Shown here piece by piece: positions 54,613-63,702 of a stretch of 64,000 bases of DNA. Source of the stretch: Clostridia bacterium. GTDB taxonomy: Bacteria; Bacillota; Clostridia; Christensenellales; Borkfalkiaceae. The notes under the pieces were generated by a model. That model did not search any database. It was not told the DNA's origin and was given only the letters and a program-made list of their open reading frames with translations. The position numbers were made by a program, and so were the translations under genes. The stretch covers positions 1-64,000 of the forward strand of contig JAFVYV010000005.1 of NCBI GenBank assembly GCA_017508485.1, given 5' to 3'. How positions within the stretch are numbered: the first letter of the stretch is position 1; the number at the start of each line of letters is the position of its first letter.

Positions 54613-55233
54613 ATGAGAAAGTTTTTTAAATTTTTTGCCTTTATATACAAATATTTCTACCTATTTATGCTATTGTTAGGTGGTCTTTGTATAGGTTTTT
54701 ACAAGCAAATAATGGAAATTTTCCCATATATTGCAACAGGCTTAATGGCAGGTTTTGCCATAACTGCGTTTATAGGTTTACTACTAAAAGTAGTAAAAAA
54801 AGAAAAAAAGGCTACTTTAGTTGCTGTTTTGGTGGTAGCGCTAATTCTATCAGCCCTATGTATAATAGAAAGAGAGGAAACTATAACGGTAATAGCAGTA
54901 ATTTGGGGTATTTACGGTCTACTAAAAGGTGGCAAAGAAGTATCAAACGTTGTTAAAAAAATTCAAGAAAGAAGGTCTTTTATAAGTTCACTTATTCAAG
55001 CAATTTTCACCTTAACAATATCAACAATTTTACTTTTAGAACCGGTTGCACACCACGTTGAAAAGCACATAATTTTACTTGGATTAGAATTTATAATTAT
55101 TCCATTAATCAGTATGGATAATGAAAGAAATTATATTTTTGATAAAGTTTTTATAATGAGTGAAGAAGAAAACGCATTATTAAAAGATGCTTTTGAAAAG
55201 AAGTTTCCACACATAAAGAAAAGAAAAAAATAA
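54613..55233 (+). CDS. Small multi-span membrane protein
   Basis: A 206-residue membrane protein with five or six helices (about 8-26, 34-58, 66-84, 88-104, 122-142, 150-168) and a charged cytoplasmic tail (EEENALLKDAFEKKF). It may belong to the DUF308/HdeD group, but I see no decisive motif. Four bases after gltA, weak ribosome-binding site, so probably read from the same mRNA. Function unknown. Confidence 0.5.
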   Translation: MRKFFKFFAFIYKYFYLFMLLLGGLCIGFYKQIMEIFPYIATGLMAGFAITAFIGLLLKVVKKEKKATLVAVLVVALILSALCIIEREETITVIAVIWGIYGLLKGGKEVSNVVKKIQERRSFISSLIQAIFTLTISTILLLEPVAHHVEKHIILLGLEFIIIPLISMDNERNYIFDKVFIMSEEENALLKDAFEKKFPHIKKRKK

Positions 55234-55267
55234 CTATTAGGTTTATCTTAATAAAGGAGATAAATTT

Positions 55268-56458
55268 ATGAAAAAAGAATTAAAACAAAGCAAATTTTAC
55301 TATTCACTTGTTAAAACGATAGCAGGTTTTCTTGCCCGTTTTAAGTTTAAGCGCAAGTTTATTAACAACGACATTAAGGGCAAAAAAGGTCCTTTCGTTA
55401 TTATATGCAACCACGCGGCAGCGCTTGACTTCGTTACCCTAATGGGCGCAATAAAACGAAGAATAAACTTTGTTATAAGCAACGCATTTTTTAATACGCT
55501 TCCATTTAAAGGTATCGTAAAAAGAATGGGTTTTATACCAAAACAACAGTTCCAAACAAACGTAAGTAACATTGTTAAAATGAAAAAAGTGTTAGATAAC
55601 GGTGGTATATTAGCCTTTTATCCAGCAGGTCTTATGTCTGATGACGGCGTATCAACACCAATACCAGAAACCACTTATAAATTCTTACAATGGCTAAAGG
55701 CAGACGTTTACGTTGCAAAAAATATAGGCACCTATTTTTCAATGCCAAAATGGCGTAAAGGTGGTATAAGAAGTGGTAGAACTTATACCGATATAACAAA
55801 GCTTTTTTCTAAGGAAGAACTTAAAGATTTAGCCGTTGAAGAAGTTAAAGAAAAAACGGAAAAAGCCCTTTATTTTAACGCATACGAAAGCCAAGAAGAA
55901 CTTAAAATAAAATACAAAAATAACGCAAATATAGAAGGTTTAGAAAACGTTTTATATATGTGTCCAAACTGTAAAAAAGAGTTCACGGTAAAGGTAAAAG
56001 ATGGTAGCACAATCTACTGCGCTGAGTGTGGTTTTACTGAAATTGCAGACGACTACCAACTTTTAACAAAACTAAGCGACGTAGGGGAAGAAATTCGCTA
56101 TCCATCAACTTGGAACAAGATTATAACGGACACCTTAAAAACAAAAATTTTAAGTGGAGAAGACACCCTTTCATCAACGGTTGAAATTCAAATGATTATA
56201 AAAAACAAATTTCAAAAAGTTGGTGACGGCACGCTTACACTAAATAAAGAAAAGTTCACTTTAACTGGTGAAATAAATGGTGAAAGTATAAACAAAGAAT
56301 TTTTAATAGAAAGTTTTGCTTGTTTACCATATAAACCGGGAGTGTATTTAGAAGTGCAGTCAGGCGACGACATATACCGTTGCTTACCAACCGACGGCAG
56401 ACTTTCAGTCAAGTTTGTTGATATGGTAAAAATCTTTTACGAACTAAAAAATAAATAA
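55268..56458 (+). CDS. PlsC-like acyltransferase with internal zinc ribbon
   Basis: A 396-residue protein. Residues 1-~205 are a 1-acylglycerol-3-phosphate acyltransferase domain: catalytic NHAAALDF (His49, Asp54), and FYPAG (117-121) where relatives have FPEGTR, so the substrate-binding Glu is replaced by Ala. A four-Cys zinc ribbon follows (C232, C235, C251, C254), then a beta-rich 110-residue domain unlike known PlsC. Family role is phosphatidic acid synthesis; the extra domains suggest regulation or partner binding. Ribosome-binding site AAAGGAG; terminator follows. Confidence 0.75.
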   Translation: MKKELKQSKFYYSLVKTIAGFLARFKFKRKFINNDIKGKKGPFVIICNHAAALDFVTLMGAIKRRINFVISNAFFNTLPFKGIVKRMGFIPKQQFQTNVSNIVKMKKVLDNGGILAFYPAGLMSDDGVSTPIPETTYKFLQWLKADVYVAKNIGTYFSMPKWRKGGIRSGRTYTDITKLFSKEELKDLAVEEVKEKTEKALYFNAYESQEELKIKYKNNANIEGLENVLYMCPNCKKEFTVKVKDGSTIYCAECGFTEIADDYQLLTKLSDVGEEIRYPSTWNKIITDTLKTKILSGEDTLSSTVEIQMIIKNKFQKVGDGTLTLNKEKFTLTGEINGESINKEFLIESFACLPYKPGVYLEVQSGDDIYRCLPTDGRLSVKFVDMVKIFYELKNK

Positions 56459-56471
56459 AAAATCACAACAA

Positions 56472-56497
56472 AAAACCCGACTAAAAAGTCGGGTTTT
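56472..56497. terminator. Bidirectional terminator between the acyltransferase and dnaD
   Basis: AAAACCCGACT (56472-56482), loop AAAA, AGTCGGGTTTT (56487-56497). Serves both converging genes. Confidence 0.9.
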
Positions 56498-56512
56498 AAT
56501 TTTACTTTTTTA

Positions 56513-58213
56513 TTAAACAATTTCAGATAAAACTTCGTAAAAACAGTCGCATCTTTCACCGTTAATAGAGCCTGTATCGTTACATTTTTTACAACGATAG
56601 ACAGGTGAAAGGCTTTCTAACTTTAAGTCCATAGATGCAAGTAATTCTTTTTGCTTTTCAACTAAAATCTTCTTTCTATCTTCAAGTTTTTTAATTAAAG
56701 GTTTATCATTTTTCACTTCAGCAAAAGCAAGGTCCTTTTCTAAACCGTTAATTTCGTAATAAATATCGCTAAACGCTTTGTTAGAAAGTGCAAACTCTAA
56801 ATTTTCCTTAGCCTTTAACTCTGCATCAGTTCTTAACATTTGGTACTTAGCGTTTATTTTTTCTAAAACGTTGTCGTTAACAGCCTTTTGCGTAAAGGTA
56901 GGGGCACTATTTATCATATTAGGGGAGAACACTTCTTTATTTTTCCAATTACCTAAAATAGAGTTCATATAGGCAAACGGGTTAGACTTACCAACGGAAA
57001 GTCTTCCTGCTTCTAAAATCATTTCATCAGAAAAATTCCACTCTCTCCAAGTTTTTAAGTTGTTTCTATCCCAATCGGTTGGTCTTCTTGAAATTGATAA
57101 AAGGTTAAGTAATGACTTAATAAAGTTATCGTTTTCGCTAATTTTAACAAAATGGTCGGTGATAGCCGTTAAAGAAATTAAACCTTTAGAATACAAGTTA
57201 TTAACTAAATCATCCATATCTTGTAAGGTGTTTTTACCCATTTTGAAAGAGTGATTAGCAACAAAAAGAAGGCTATCTTCTAAAAAGCCAAGGTCAATCC
57301 ACTTAGAAACGTAGTTATCAACAACGGTATCTAAAACGCCAAAGTAAAGTGAAAGGGCTTTAGTAACCTTAAGTGCCAAGTTATAAGCATATTCCTTTTT
57401 AGCAATATGGTGTTCAATTTCTTCTTTAGAAAAACTTTTAGTTGAATATAAGTCAATCAAATACTCATCTAACTTTTTCATACTGCTCTTTTTAAGTTTT
57501 TTAGCAACAAAAAGAATATTTTCAAGTTCAAAATCAAGTTCTTTAGTCCACTTGTTAAGTAGGTTAAGGTCTTCAATATCAGGTTGGCGTTTAACTTGTA
57601 AAGCAGTTAAAATCTTTTCAATTTCAGCCGTGTTAAGAATATAATTTTCAAGTTCTTTTTCCACTTTAGCAACGGTGGTAATACCCCTTGCGCCAAAATC
57701 TTTAGCAACTTTTGATATGTATCTATAATTTATCGTATCGCCTTTTTTATCAATGCAATACTTAATAATCATAAGCATTGCTTCAGGCTTAATAGAATAC
57801 ACGTCCATAATATTAAAATATTCGCTAAACTCACTTGTAGAAATCATTCTAGTAGTAATTAGCGCTTGAACGGCAGAAGAAAAACCAGAATATTTTTCCG
57901 TATTTTTTCTTCTTCTAGTGTATCCACTTTTAACGGGTAAATATTGAATAGAAAAAGGGTCTTTAGAAGTAATACAAACAAGCCCGAATTCTTCCCAATA
58001 ATTAAAACAATCAATAACTTCTTCCGTAGTAATTTTTAAGTCGTTAGCAAAAGTTTCTAAAGAAATATCGTTAGAATTACCCGCCAAAAAAAGCCCGTAA
58101 ACGTAAACTTTTACGGCAATTCCATCTGCTTCAGGCAAATATTCTAATATAAAGGGATTTTCAATACTGGTGTATCCCGTTAAGTTCCACTCTTTAGAAT
58201 AAGAAAAAGTCAT
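56513..58213 (-). CDS. dnaD: DnaD-like replication protein with repeated domains and zinc motif
   Basis: A 566-residue protein of the DnaD/DnaB replication-initiation type. N-terminal winged helix (about 30-100), then a series of DnaD-type helical domains: about 130-178, 212-270, 290-355 and 375-432, the last with NPFAYMNSILGNW, the usual YxxxILxxW end. The C-terminus is CKKCNDTGSINGERCDC (541-557), a DnaC/DnaI-style zinc motif. Probable role: helper in loading the replicative helicase. The usual neighbour dnaC/dnaI is not beside it; dnaB starts at 63703. Confidence 0.85.
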   Translation of the reverse strand: MTFSYSKEWNLTGYTSIENPFILEYLPEADGIAVKVYVYGLFLAGNSNDISLETFANDLKITTEEVIDCFNYWEEFGLVCITSKDPFSIQYLPVKSGYTRRRKNTEKYSGFSSAVQALITTRMISTSEFSEYFNIMDVYSIKPEAMLMIIKYCIDKKGDTINYRYISKVAKDFGARGITTVAKVEKELENYILNTAEIEKILTALQVKRQPDIEDLNLLNKWTKELDFELENILFVAKKLKKSSMKKLDEYLIDLYSTKSFSKEEIEHHIAKKEYAYNLALKVTKALSLYFGVLDTVVDNYVSKWIDLGFLEDSLLFVANHSFKMGKNTLQDMDDLVNNLYSKGLISLTAITDHFVKISENDNFIKSLLNLLSISRRPTDWDRNNLKTWREWNFSDEMILEAGRLSVGKSNPFAYMNSILGNWKNKEVFSPNMINSAPTFTQKAVNDNVLEKINAKYQMLRTDAELKAKENLEFALSNKAFSDIYYEINGLEKDLAFAEVKNDKPLIKKLEDRKKILVEKQKELLASMDLKLESLSPVYRCKKCNDTGSINGERCDCFYEVLSEIV

Positions 58214-58465
58214 TTTTTGTAGAAAACCTACCTTTTAAAAACCATTTATTTTAGATAAGCACTTGATTTTCCCCTTAATATAGTATATTATATAATTATA
58301 TTAATATAAATAAAAATGGGTTAATTTCGCGAACTTATCAAATCGGTAAGTGATAGTATATAATAAAAAAAGTTTTTTTTCAACCATTTTACAAAAAAAT
58401 TTTTATAATACTATATTTAGCGAGTATTTAAAAAACAAACTCAATTTGTTATACGGAGGTTTCTT
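58214..58465. other. AT-rich divergent intergenic region
   Basis: A 252-bp, very AT-rich space between the divergent dnaD and the gene at 58466. A possible + promoter is TTTACA (58388-58393), 18-bp spacer, TATATT (58412-58417). On the minus strand only AT-rich -10-like boxes (58287-58300) with poor -35 are present. A long T run sits at 58373-58380. No DnaA boxes, no RNA gene. Confidence 0.5.
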
Positions 58466-60121
58466 TTGGTTGACAACTTATTAACGGCGCAAAGTGTATG
58501 GAAAGATTTTGCTACCGAAAGCGTTACGGAAGAAATAATTGAAGAAAATATAAAAGAAGGGGTAGTTGTTAAAAAAATATACCTTTCAGGTAGAGAAGTA
58601 GGGGTAGATTCTGTAAAAATTTACGGAATAGTTGTACACCCAAAAAAGATGACCGACCTACCTGGACTTTTAGTTTTTGGAGAAATTGGCAAACCTATAG
58701 AAGAAGCCCTTTTAATTAAACTAGCAAAAAAAGGGTACTGCGTATTTTCACCAGACTTTGGTGGTAAAAGTGAAGAAGAGTATTTTACACTCTATCCAGA
58801 AATAATATCTTACGCAAACTATACTGAATCAAAAGACAAACTTTTAGAAGTAAAGGAAAGCGCAAGAAAGACTTGTTGGTACGAATGGGGTTGCGTTGCA
58901 AAACACGCCTTAAAATATCTTAAACAAAACCACGCGTTAGTAGGTGCGTTAGGAATTAAAAAGGGTGCAGAAGTTTTATGGCACTTAGCAGGAACTGAAA
59001 GTTTAGATGCAGTAGTTTTTGCCTTTGGCACGGGTTGGCACACTTATAAAGGCAAGTTTAAGTTTGCAAATCAAGACGCCACCACTTTTGATGAAGTTTA
59101 TTATAAATATTTAGCAGGTTTTGAACCACAATCATACGCACAATACGTAAAAGCCCCAGCCTTAATACTTTCAGCAACTAATAACGACAGTTATGATTTT
59201 GAAAGAACTTACGATACTTACATAAGACTTGACCATTGTGGCTATAAGGCAATCAACTGTTCAGTTGGCACGGGCGACGTGTTAGATTACGGCTCTTACC
59301 GTGATATAGAAATTTTCTTAGCAAAAAACTTAAAACAAACGGAAGACTTTTTACCAAAAGAACTTGACTTTGAAGTAGAAGAAAATAACGGTAAAATTAA
59401 AATAACCGTTACTCCAGATGAACAAGGGTTAAAGAATATAGAAGTTTACAAGGCAGAAAACGTGTTAAATCCTACCTTACTTGGCTGGACAAAGATAGCA
59501 GATTTAGGTAAAGAAAAGGTGTATGAATACGAAATTAAAAACACGGTAAACAAACTTTTCTTTATGGTAAAAGCAGAATACGAAAACGGTTTTACCCTTT
59601 CATCAGGCGTAATTGCAAAAGACGTTACAACAAACCTAATTGCAAGAAGGGTAAATATGCTTTTTTCTAACGTAAAAAAGGTAAACAAATTTTTTGCATA
59701 CGTTTCTGAAGATGATGAGTTTGTAAACTCAAGCATCATAACGGAAGATATTAAGGGTATGAGGATAGAAAAAGGCCCAATGGCAATAAAGGGCGTTTAT
59801 TCTGAAACTGGCTTAATTTCATACTCACTAAATAACGAAGACGCAAAGTTTGACGAACACTCTATTTTAATGCTTGACTTATACAGTAAAGAAGATAACG
59901 AAATAGAAATTGAACTTATAGTAAACTATAAAAAGGAAAACCAAACTTCATATTTTTTCAAAAAAGAAGTTCAAGGTAGCAACATTTGGAGAGATTTTAG
60001 AATAGAAGGCGTAAGACTAAAAACTTTAGAAGGAAAGCCACTACAAAGTTTTGACAACGTTAACGCAATAATTTTAAGATTTAAAGATAAATACGTAATA
60101 AACAACGTAATGTGGATATAA
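58466..60121 (+). CDS. Alpha/beta-hydrolase-fold protein, probable pseudo-enzyme
   Basis: A 551-residue protein. Residues ~50-310 look like a dienelactone-hydrolase/acetyl-xylan-esterase type fold (LPGLLVFGEIGKP, VFSPDFGGKS, YEWGCVAKHALKYL). The nucleophile elbow reads GIKKG (163-167), so Lys165 replaces the catalytic Ser/Cys. Residues ~320-551 are beta-rich without catalytic motif. Starts at TTG: GGAGG (58454-58458) is seven bases before it, and the product is in frame from there. No signal peptide. Perhaps a carbohydrate- or ligand-binding, non-catalytic protein; function unknown. Confidence 0.55.
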   Translation: MVDNLLTAQSVWKDFATESVTEEIIEENIKEGVVVKKIYLSGREVGVDSVKIYGIVVHPKKMTDLPGLLVFGEIGKPIEEALLIKLAKKGYCVFSPDFGGKSEEEYFTLYPEIISYANYTESKDKLLEVKESARKTCWYEWGCVAKHALKYLKQNHALVGALGIKKGAEVLWHLAGTESLDAVVFAFGTGWHTYKGKFKFANQDATTFDEVYYKYLAGFEPQSYAQYVKAPALILSATNNDSYDFERTYDTYIRLDHCGYKAINCSVGTGDVLDYGSYRDIEIFLAKNLKQTEDFLPKELDFEVEENNGKIKITVTPDEQGLKNIEVYKAENVLNPTLLGWTKIADLGKEKVYEYEIKNTVNKLFFMVKAEYENGFTLSSGVIAKDVTTNLIARRVNMLFSNVKKVNKFFAYVSEDDEFVNSSIITEDIKGMRIEKGPMAIKGVYSETGLISYSLNNEDAKFDEHSILMLDLYSKEDNEIEIELIVNYKKENQTSYFFKKEVQGSNIWRDFRIEGVRLKTLEGKPLQSFDNVNAIILRFKDKYVINNVMWI

Positions 60122-60123
60122 AA

Positions 60124-60309
60124 ATGGATATAAACGACAAGTTAGTTTTCAAAAAACAACACCCTTGTGGTGGAAACGTTTGGACGGTAATAGGCTTAGG
60201 TGCAGACGTCAAGTTAAAGTGCGACCTTTGTGGAAGAATACTATTAGTTCCAAGAGATAAAATTGACAAAATGGTAAAGAAGATATTAAGTGAACAAGAT
60301 GGAAAATAA
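60124..60309 (+). CDS. DUF951-family protein
   Basis: A 61-residue conserved Firmicutes protein with HPCGGNVW (14-21), GADVKLKCDLCGR and a basic end (VPRDKIDK). The Cys/His pattern suggests a metal or RNA contact; the family role is unknown. The ATG at 60124 gives the standard length; a GTG 12 bases earlier would add four residues and lies in the previous gene. Overlaps lepB by 11. Confidence 0.9.
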   Translation: MDINDKLVFKKQHPCGGNVWTVIGLGADVKLKCDLCGRILLVPRDKIDKMVKKILSEQDGK

Positions 60310-60889
60310 TTATAAAAATTTCATCAACAAAGAAGATGAAAAGAAAAAGACAATTGAATCAGTTATATTTATTGCCATTTGCGCTTTAATAGTAGTTTTC
60401 TGCTACGTGTTTTTTAACTACTCAGTTAAGGAAGTAATAGTATCAGGACCATCAATGGAAAGAACGTTATATAACGGCGACGTTCTTTATCTATCAGTAA
60501 ACAAAAAACCAAAAATAAACGATATCGTTGTAATTAGTGGTGAAAGTGAAGACGAGTGGATAATCAAAAGGGTTATAGGTCTTGCCGGTGATGAAATAGA
60601 AATAAAGGGTGGCTACGTTTATAGAAACGGCGAAAAGTTAGTTGACGACTATAATCAGTATGGCTACACGGAAGCCTATTCTTGGGAAAAAAGAGTGTTA
60701 ACTAATGGTGAAGTTTTCTATTTAGGAGACAATAGAGCAGTAAGTAAAGATAGTAGAAACGCTTATTTTCAAACCTGTACGGAAGACCAAGTTGTTGGCG
60801 TTGTATCAAACTTTTCATTAAGAATTAAAAAGTTTTCAACCTTTGTATTTTATAAAATAAAAATGCCAATATTAAACGCATTTAAGTAA
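60299..60889 (+). CDS. lepB: Signal peptidase I
   Basis: A 196-residue membrane-anchored protease that cuts signal peptides from exported proteins. N-terminal anchor helix (~21-40), catalytic Ser52 (SGPSM), catalytic Lys90 (IIKRVIGLAGDEI), and YLGDNRAVSKDSR. The ATG at 60299 is favoured over a GTG nine bases earlier. It begins inside DUF951, so is coupled to it; next gene is 11 bases on. Confidence 0.95.
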   Translation: MENNYKNFINKEDEKKKTIESVIFIAICALIVVFCYVFFNYSVKEVIVSGPSMERTLYNGDVLYLSVNKKPKINDIVVISGESEDEWIIKRVIGLAGDEIEIKGGYVYRNGEKLVDDYNQYGYTEAYSWEKRVLTNGEVFYLGDNRAVSKDSRNAYFQTCTEDQVVGVVSNFSLRIKKFSTFVFYKIKMPILNAFK

Positions 60890-60900
60890 AAGGACGTAAT

Positions 60901-61416
60901 ATGACAAATTTTTTTGACCAAAGTGAAGTATTAAAAGCAAGAAACCAAAAAAACAAAGTTTTAGTAATATATTTTATAACTTTAGCAATAATGATAGCGT
61001 TATTTTGCGTGGTATTTATAACCTATTTAACTTTTACTTACAACGACCCAAGAACGCCATACTTAAAAATCTCTTTTGAAGTGGTGCTTGTGTTATACGT
61101 AATTTTCTCTTACGTATATCTTGCAATTAGGTATAGAAGGGTAAATAAATATTACAAATTTTTAGTAAACCAACAAACTGGTTTAAAAGAAAAAACGGAA
61201 GGCAAGTTTTTATCATATAGCAATAATAAGCAAATAAAAGACAGCGTTGACTTTAAGTCTTTTAAGATGTTAACGATAAGCCAAAAAACGGGGAAAGAAG
61301 TTGAAAGGCAAGTTTTAGTTGACTTTGAAAAGGAATTTCCTAGTTTTACTGAAGGGCAAAAAATAAAGGTGGTAACACAAGGCAACGTTTTATATAGTTA
61401 TGAAATTATGGAGTAG
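60901..61416 (+). CDS. Two-span membrane protein of unknown function
   Basis: A 171-residue protein with two membrane helices (about 21-46 and 58-80) and a soluble C-terminal beta domain (TEGKFLSYSNN to VTQGNVLYSYEIM). I do not recognise the family. Weak ribosome-binding site AAAGGACG. Between lepB and pepF with 2-11 base gaps, so the same operon. Confidence 0.5.
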   Translation: MTNFFDQSEVLKARNQKNKVLVIYFITLAIMIALFCVVFITYLTFTYNDPRTPYLKISFEVVLVLYVIFSYVYLAIRYRRVNKYYKFLVNQQTGLKEKTEGKFLSYSNNKQIKDSVDFKSFKMLTISQKTGKEVERQVLVDFEKEFPSFTEGQKIKVVTQGNVLYSYEIME

Positions 61417-61418
61417 AA

Positions 61419-63182
61419 ATGAGAGAGAATATTGACACTAAATACAAATGGAAAGTAGAAGATATATTTGAAAGCAAGGCTGATTTTGATGCGTTAATGA
61501 AAGAAACGGAAGATAAAATTGACTTTGCATCTTTTAAAGGCCGTTTAGGGGAAGAAGATATTTTTTACTCTTATCTACAAAAGGAAGAAGAAATTGCAAG
61601 AAGTATTGAAAAACTTTACGTTTACGCAATGCTACTTCGTGATACTGATACAAAAGATGCAAAGGCAAGTGAACTACTTTCAAAAGCAGTAATGCTACTT
61701 GTTAAGTTTAATACGGAAACTTCATTTGCTATGCCTGAACTCACGGCACTTCCTGAAGAAGTGTTAAAGGGATATATAGAAAACCCAAAATTTTCTAACT
61801 ACGACTATAACTTAAAACAAATCTTAAAAAAGAAACCACACGTTTTAAGTGCTGAAAGTGAAAATATTTTAGCGCTTGGTGGCGACGTTTTAGGTAGTTT
61901 TAACGAAATTTTTACAAAGATAGACAACGCAGACCTACCACTTGGCGAGTTTACGCATAACGGCAAAAAATACGTGTTAAGCCACGGGGAATATAGCGTT
62001 AATATGCAAAGTCCTGACAGAACTTTAAGGGAAAAGACCTTTAAGGAATACTACAAGGCGTATGAAAAACTTATAAACACAATTGCGTCAACCTACTACG
62101 GCAACGTAAAAAAGGACGTTTTTATAAAAAATGCAAGAAAGTACAATTCTTGTTTAGAAATGGCACTTCTTGATGAAGACGTTGACGTAAAAGTTTATGA
62201 AAACTTAATTTCATCAGTTGGCGACAACTTAAAATTTTTGCATAGATATATGGAACTAAAAAAGAAGGCGCTTTCACTTCCTGACCTTCATTTTTACGAT
62301 ATATACACACCTATCATTGAAAACAAAGACTTTAAGTTAGAGTATGAAGAAGCCTACGCTTTCGCTATGGAAGGGTTAAAACCTTTAGGGGACGAATACC
62401 AAGCCCTATTAAAAAAAGCGTTTGATGAAAGGTGGATAGACGTTTATGAAACGGACGGCAAAAGAAGTGGTGCATATAGCACGGCAATTTATGGAGTACA
62501 TCCTTACGTTTTACTAAACTACAAAAAGACCACGCACGATATTTTTACAATCGTACACGAACTAGGTCATAGCCTACACTCATACTACTCAAACAAAACA
62601 CAATGCTACCAAAAAGCCGACTATAAAATATTCGTAGCAGAAGTAGCAAGTACGGTTAACGAAGTGCTTTTATTAAAACATATTTTAAGCACGGTAGAAG
62701 ATATTGACCTTAAAAAATACGTTCTATCATACTTTTTAGAAATGATAAGAACAACTTTATTTAGACAAACGCAGTTTGCAGAATTTGAATATGAAGCACA
62801 CAAAATGGTAGAAGAAGGACAACCACTTACTAAAGAAATTTTGTCTGACAAATATTTAGAACTAAACAAAAAATATTACGGAAGTGCTTTAACTTACGAT
62901 AAAGAAATATCTTTAGAGTGGTCAAGAATACCACATTTTTACAGAGCATTTTACGTTTATAAATACGCAACTGGCATAACTGCAGCAATTTCTATTGCAG
63001 ATAGAATATTAAACGAAAAAGACGGGTTAAAAGACTACTTTAACTTCTTATCATCAGGGGGTAGTAGCGACCCTGTTAGTTTATTAAAACTTGCGGGAAT
63101 TGATTTAGAAACAAAAGAGCCTTTTGATAAGGCAATGAAAACGTTTGAAGATATTTTAACTGAACTTGAAAATCTTCTATAG
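61419..63182 (+). CDS. pepF: Oligoendopeptidase F
   Basis: A 587-residue M3-family zinc metallopeptidase that degrades oligopeptides in the cytosol. Zinc site IVHELGHSLHS (H380, E381, H384); the third ligand Glu lies in VAEVASTVNEVLL. It starts 2 bases after the previous gene; length is normal. Confidence 0.95.
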   Translation: MRENIDTKYKWKVEDIFESKADFDALMKETEDKIDFASFKGRLGEEDIFYSYLQKEEEIARSIEKLYVYAMLLRDTDTKDAKASELLSKAVMLLVKFNTETSFAMPELTALPEEVLKGYIENPKFSNYDYNLKQILKKKPHVLSAESENILALGGDVLGSFNEIFTKIDNADLPLGEFTHNGKKYVLSHGEYSVNMQSPDRTLREKTFKEYYKAYEKLINTIASTYYGNVKKDVFIKNARKYNSCLEMALLDEDVDVKVYENLISSVGDNLKFLHRYMELKKKALSLPDLHFYDIYTPIIENKDFKLEYEEAYAFAMEGLKPLGDEYQALLKKAFDERWIDVYETDGKRSGAYSTAIYGVHPYVLLNYKKTTHDIFTIVHELGHSLHSYYSNKTQCYQKADYKIFVAEVASTVNEVLLLKHILSTVEDIDLKKYVLSYFLEMIRTTLFRQTQFAEFEYEAHKMVEEGQPLTKEILSDKYLELNKKYYGSALTYDKEISLEWSRIPHFYRAFYVYKYATGITAAISIADRILNEKDGLKDYFNFLSSGGSSDPVSLLKLAGIDLETKEPFDKAMKTFEDILTELENLL

Positions 63183-63190
63183 GAGAAAAA

Positions 63191-63700
63191 ATGGTAAAAG
63201 CAACCTACAAAAACAATTTAGAAGAATACAAAAAGTATTTTACACACACAATTTTCAACCTAAACGGTGGCAAAAAAACGCTTATAATTTTAGGTGCAAT
63301 AGTGTTAGCGCTGGTAGGAATATCATTTTTATTTCCTATTTTGTTCGTTTTAGCAATTTTGTTTGCAATAGTATTTCTTTTCAAAGTTTTGGGCTATCGT
63401 GGTGGAATAAACAAACACCTAAAAACGATAGAAAAGAACTATAAAGAATTTGAAAAGAACTCAAACGAATACGAATTTTATGAAGAAAACTTTTTTGTTA
63501 TAAATAAAAAAGGCAAAACGGAAGCAAAGTATGAAGACTTAATAAGGGTAGAAGAAACAAAAGAATTTTTCTACCTATACGTAACAAAAGTATTAGCGTA
63601 TATTATAAAGAAAAGCGGTATACAAGAAGGCAGTAGTGAAGAACTATCACTAATATTAAAAAACGCAGTAAAAGAAAAGTACAAAAGAAGGGGTAAATAA
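63191..63700 (+). CDS. YcxB-like membrane protein
   Basis: A 169-residue protein with two adjacent helices (about 29-62) and a C-terminal YcxB-type domain (NSNEYEFYEENFFVI to IRVEETKEFFYLYV). YcxB domains are found in Gram-positive membrane proteins of unknown role. Ribosome-binding site AGGAG before the ATG. Located directly before dnaB. Confidence 0.65.
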   Translation: MVKATYKNNLEEYKKYFTHTIFNLNGGKKTLIILGAIVLALVGISFLFPILFVLAILFAIVFLFKVLGYRGGINKHLKTIEKNYKEFEKNSNEYEFYEENFFVINKKGKTEAKYEDLIRVEETKEFFYLYVTKVLAYIIKKSGIQEGSSEELSLILKNAVKEKYKRRGK

Positions 63701-63702
63701 TT

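Noticed and set aside
58214..58465. Replication origin in the AT-rich region beside dnaD
   Set aside because: No DnaA boxes or iterated repeats are present and dnaA/dnaN are not nearby; AT-richness alone is not evidence.
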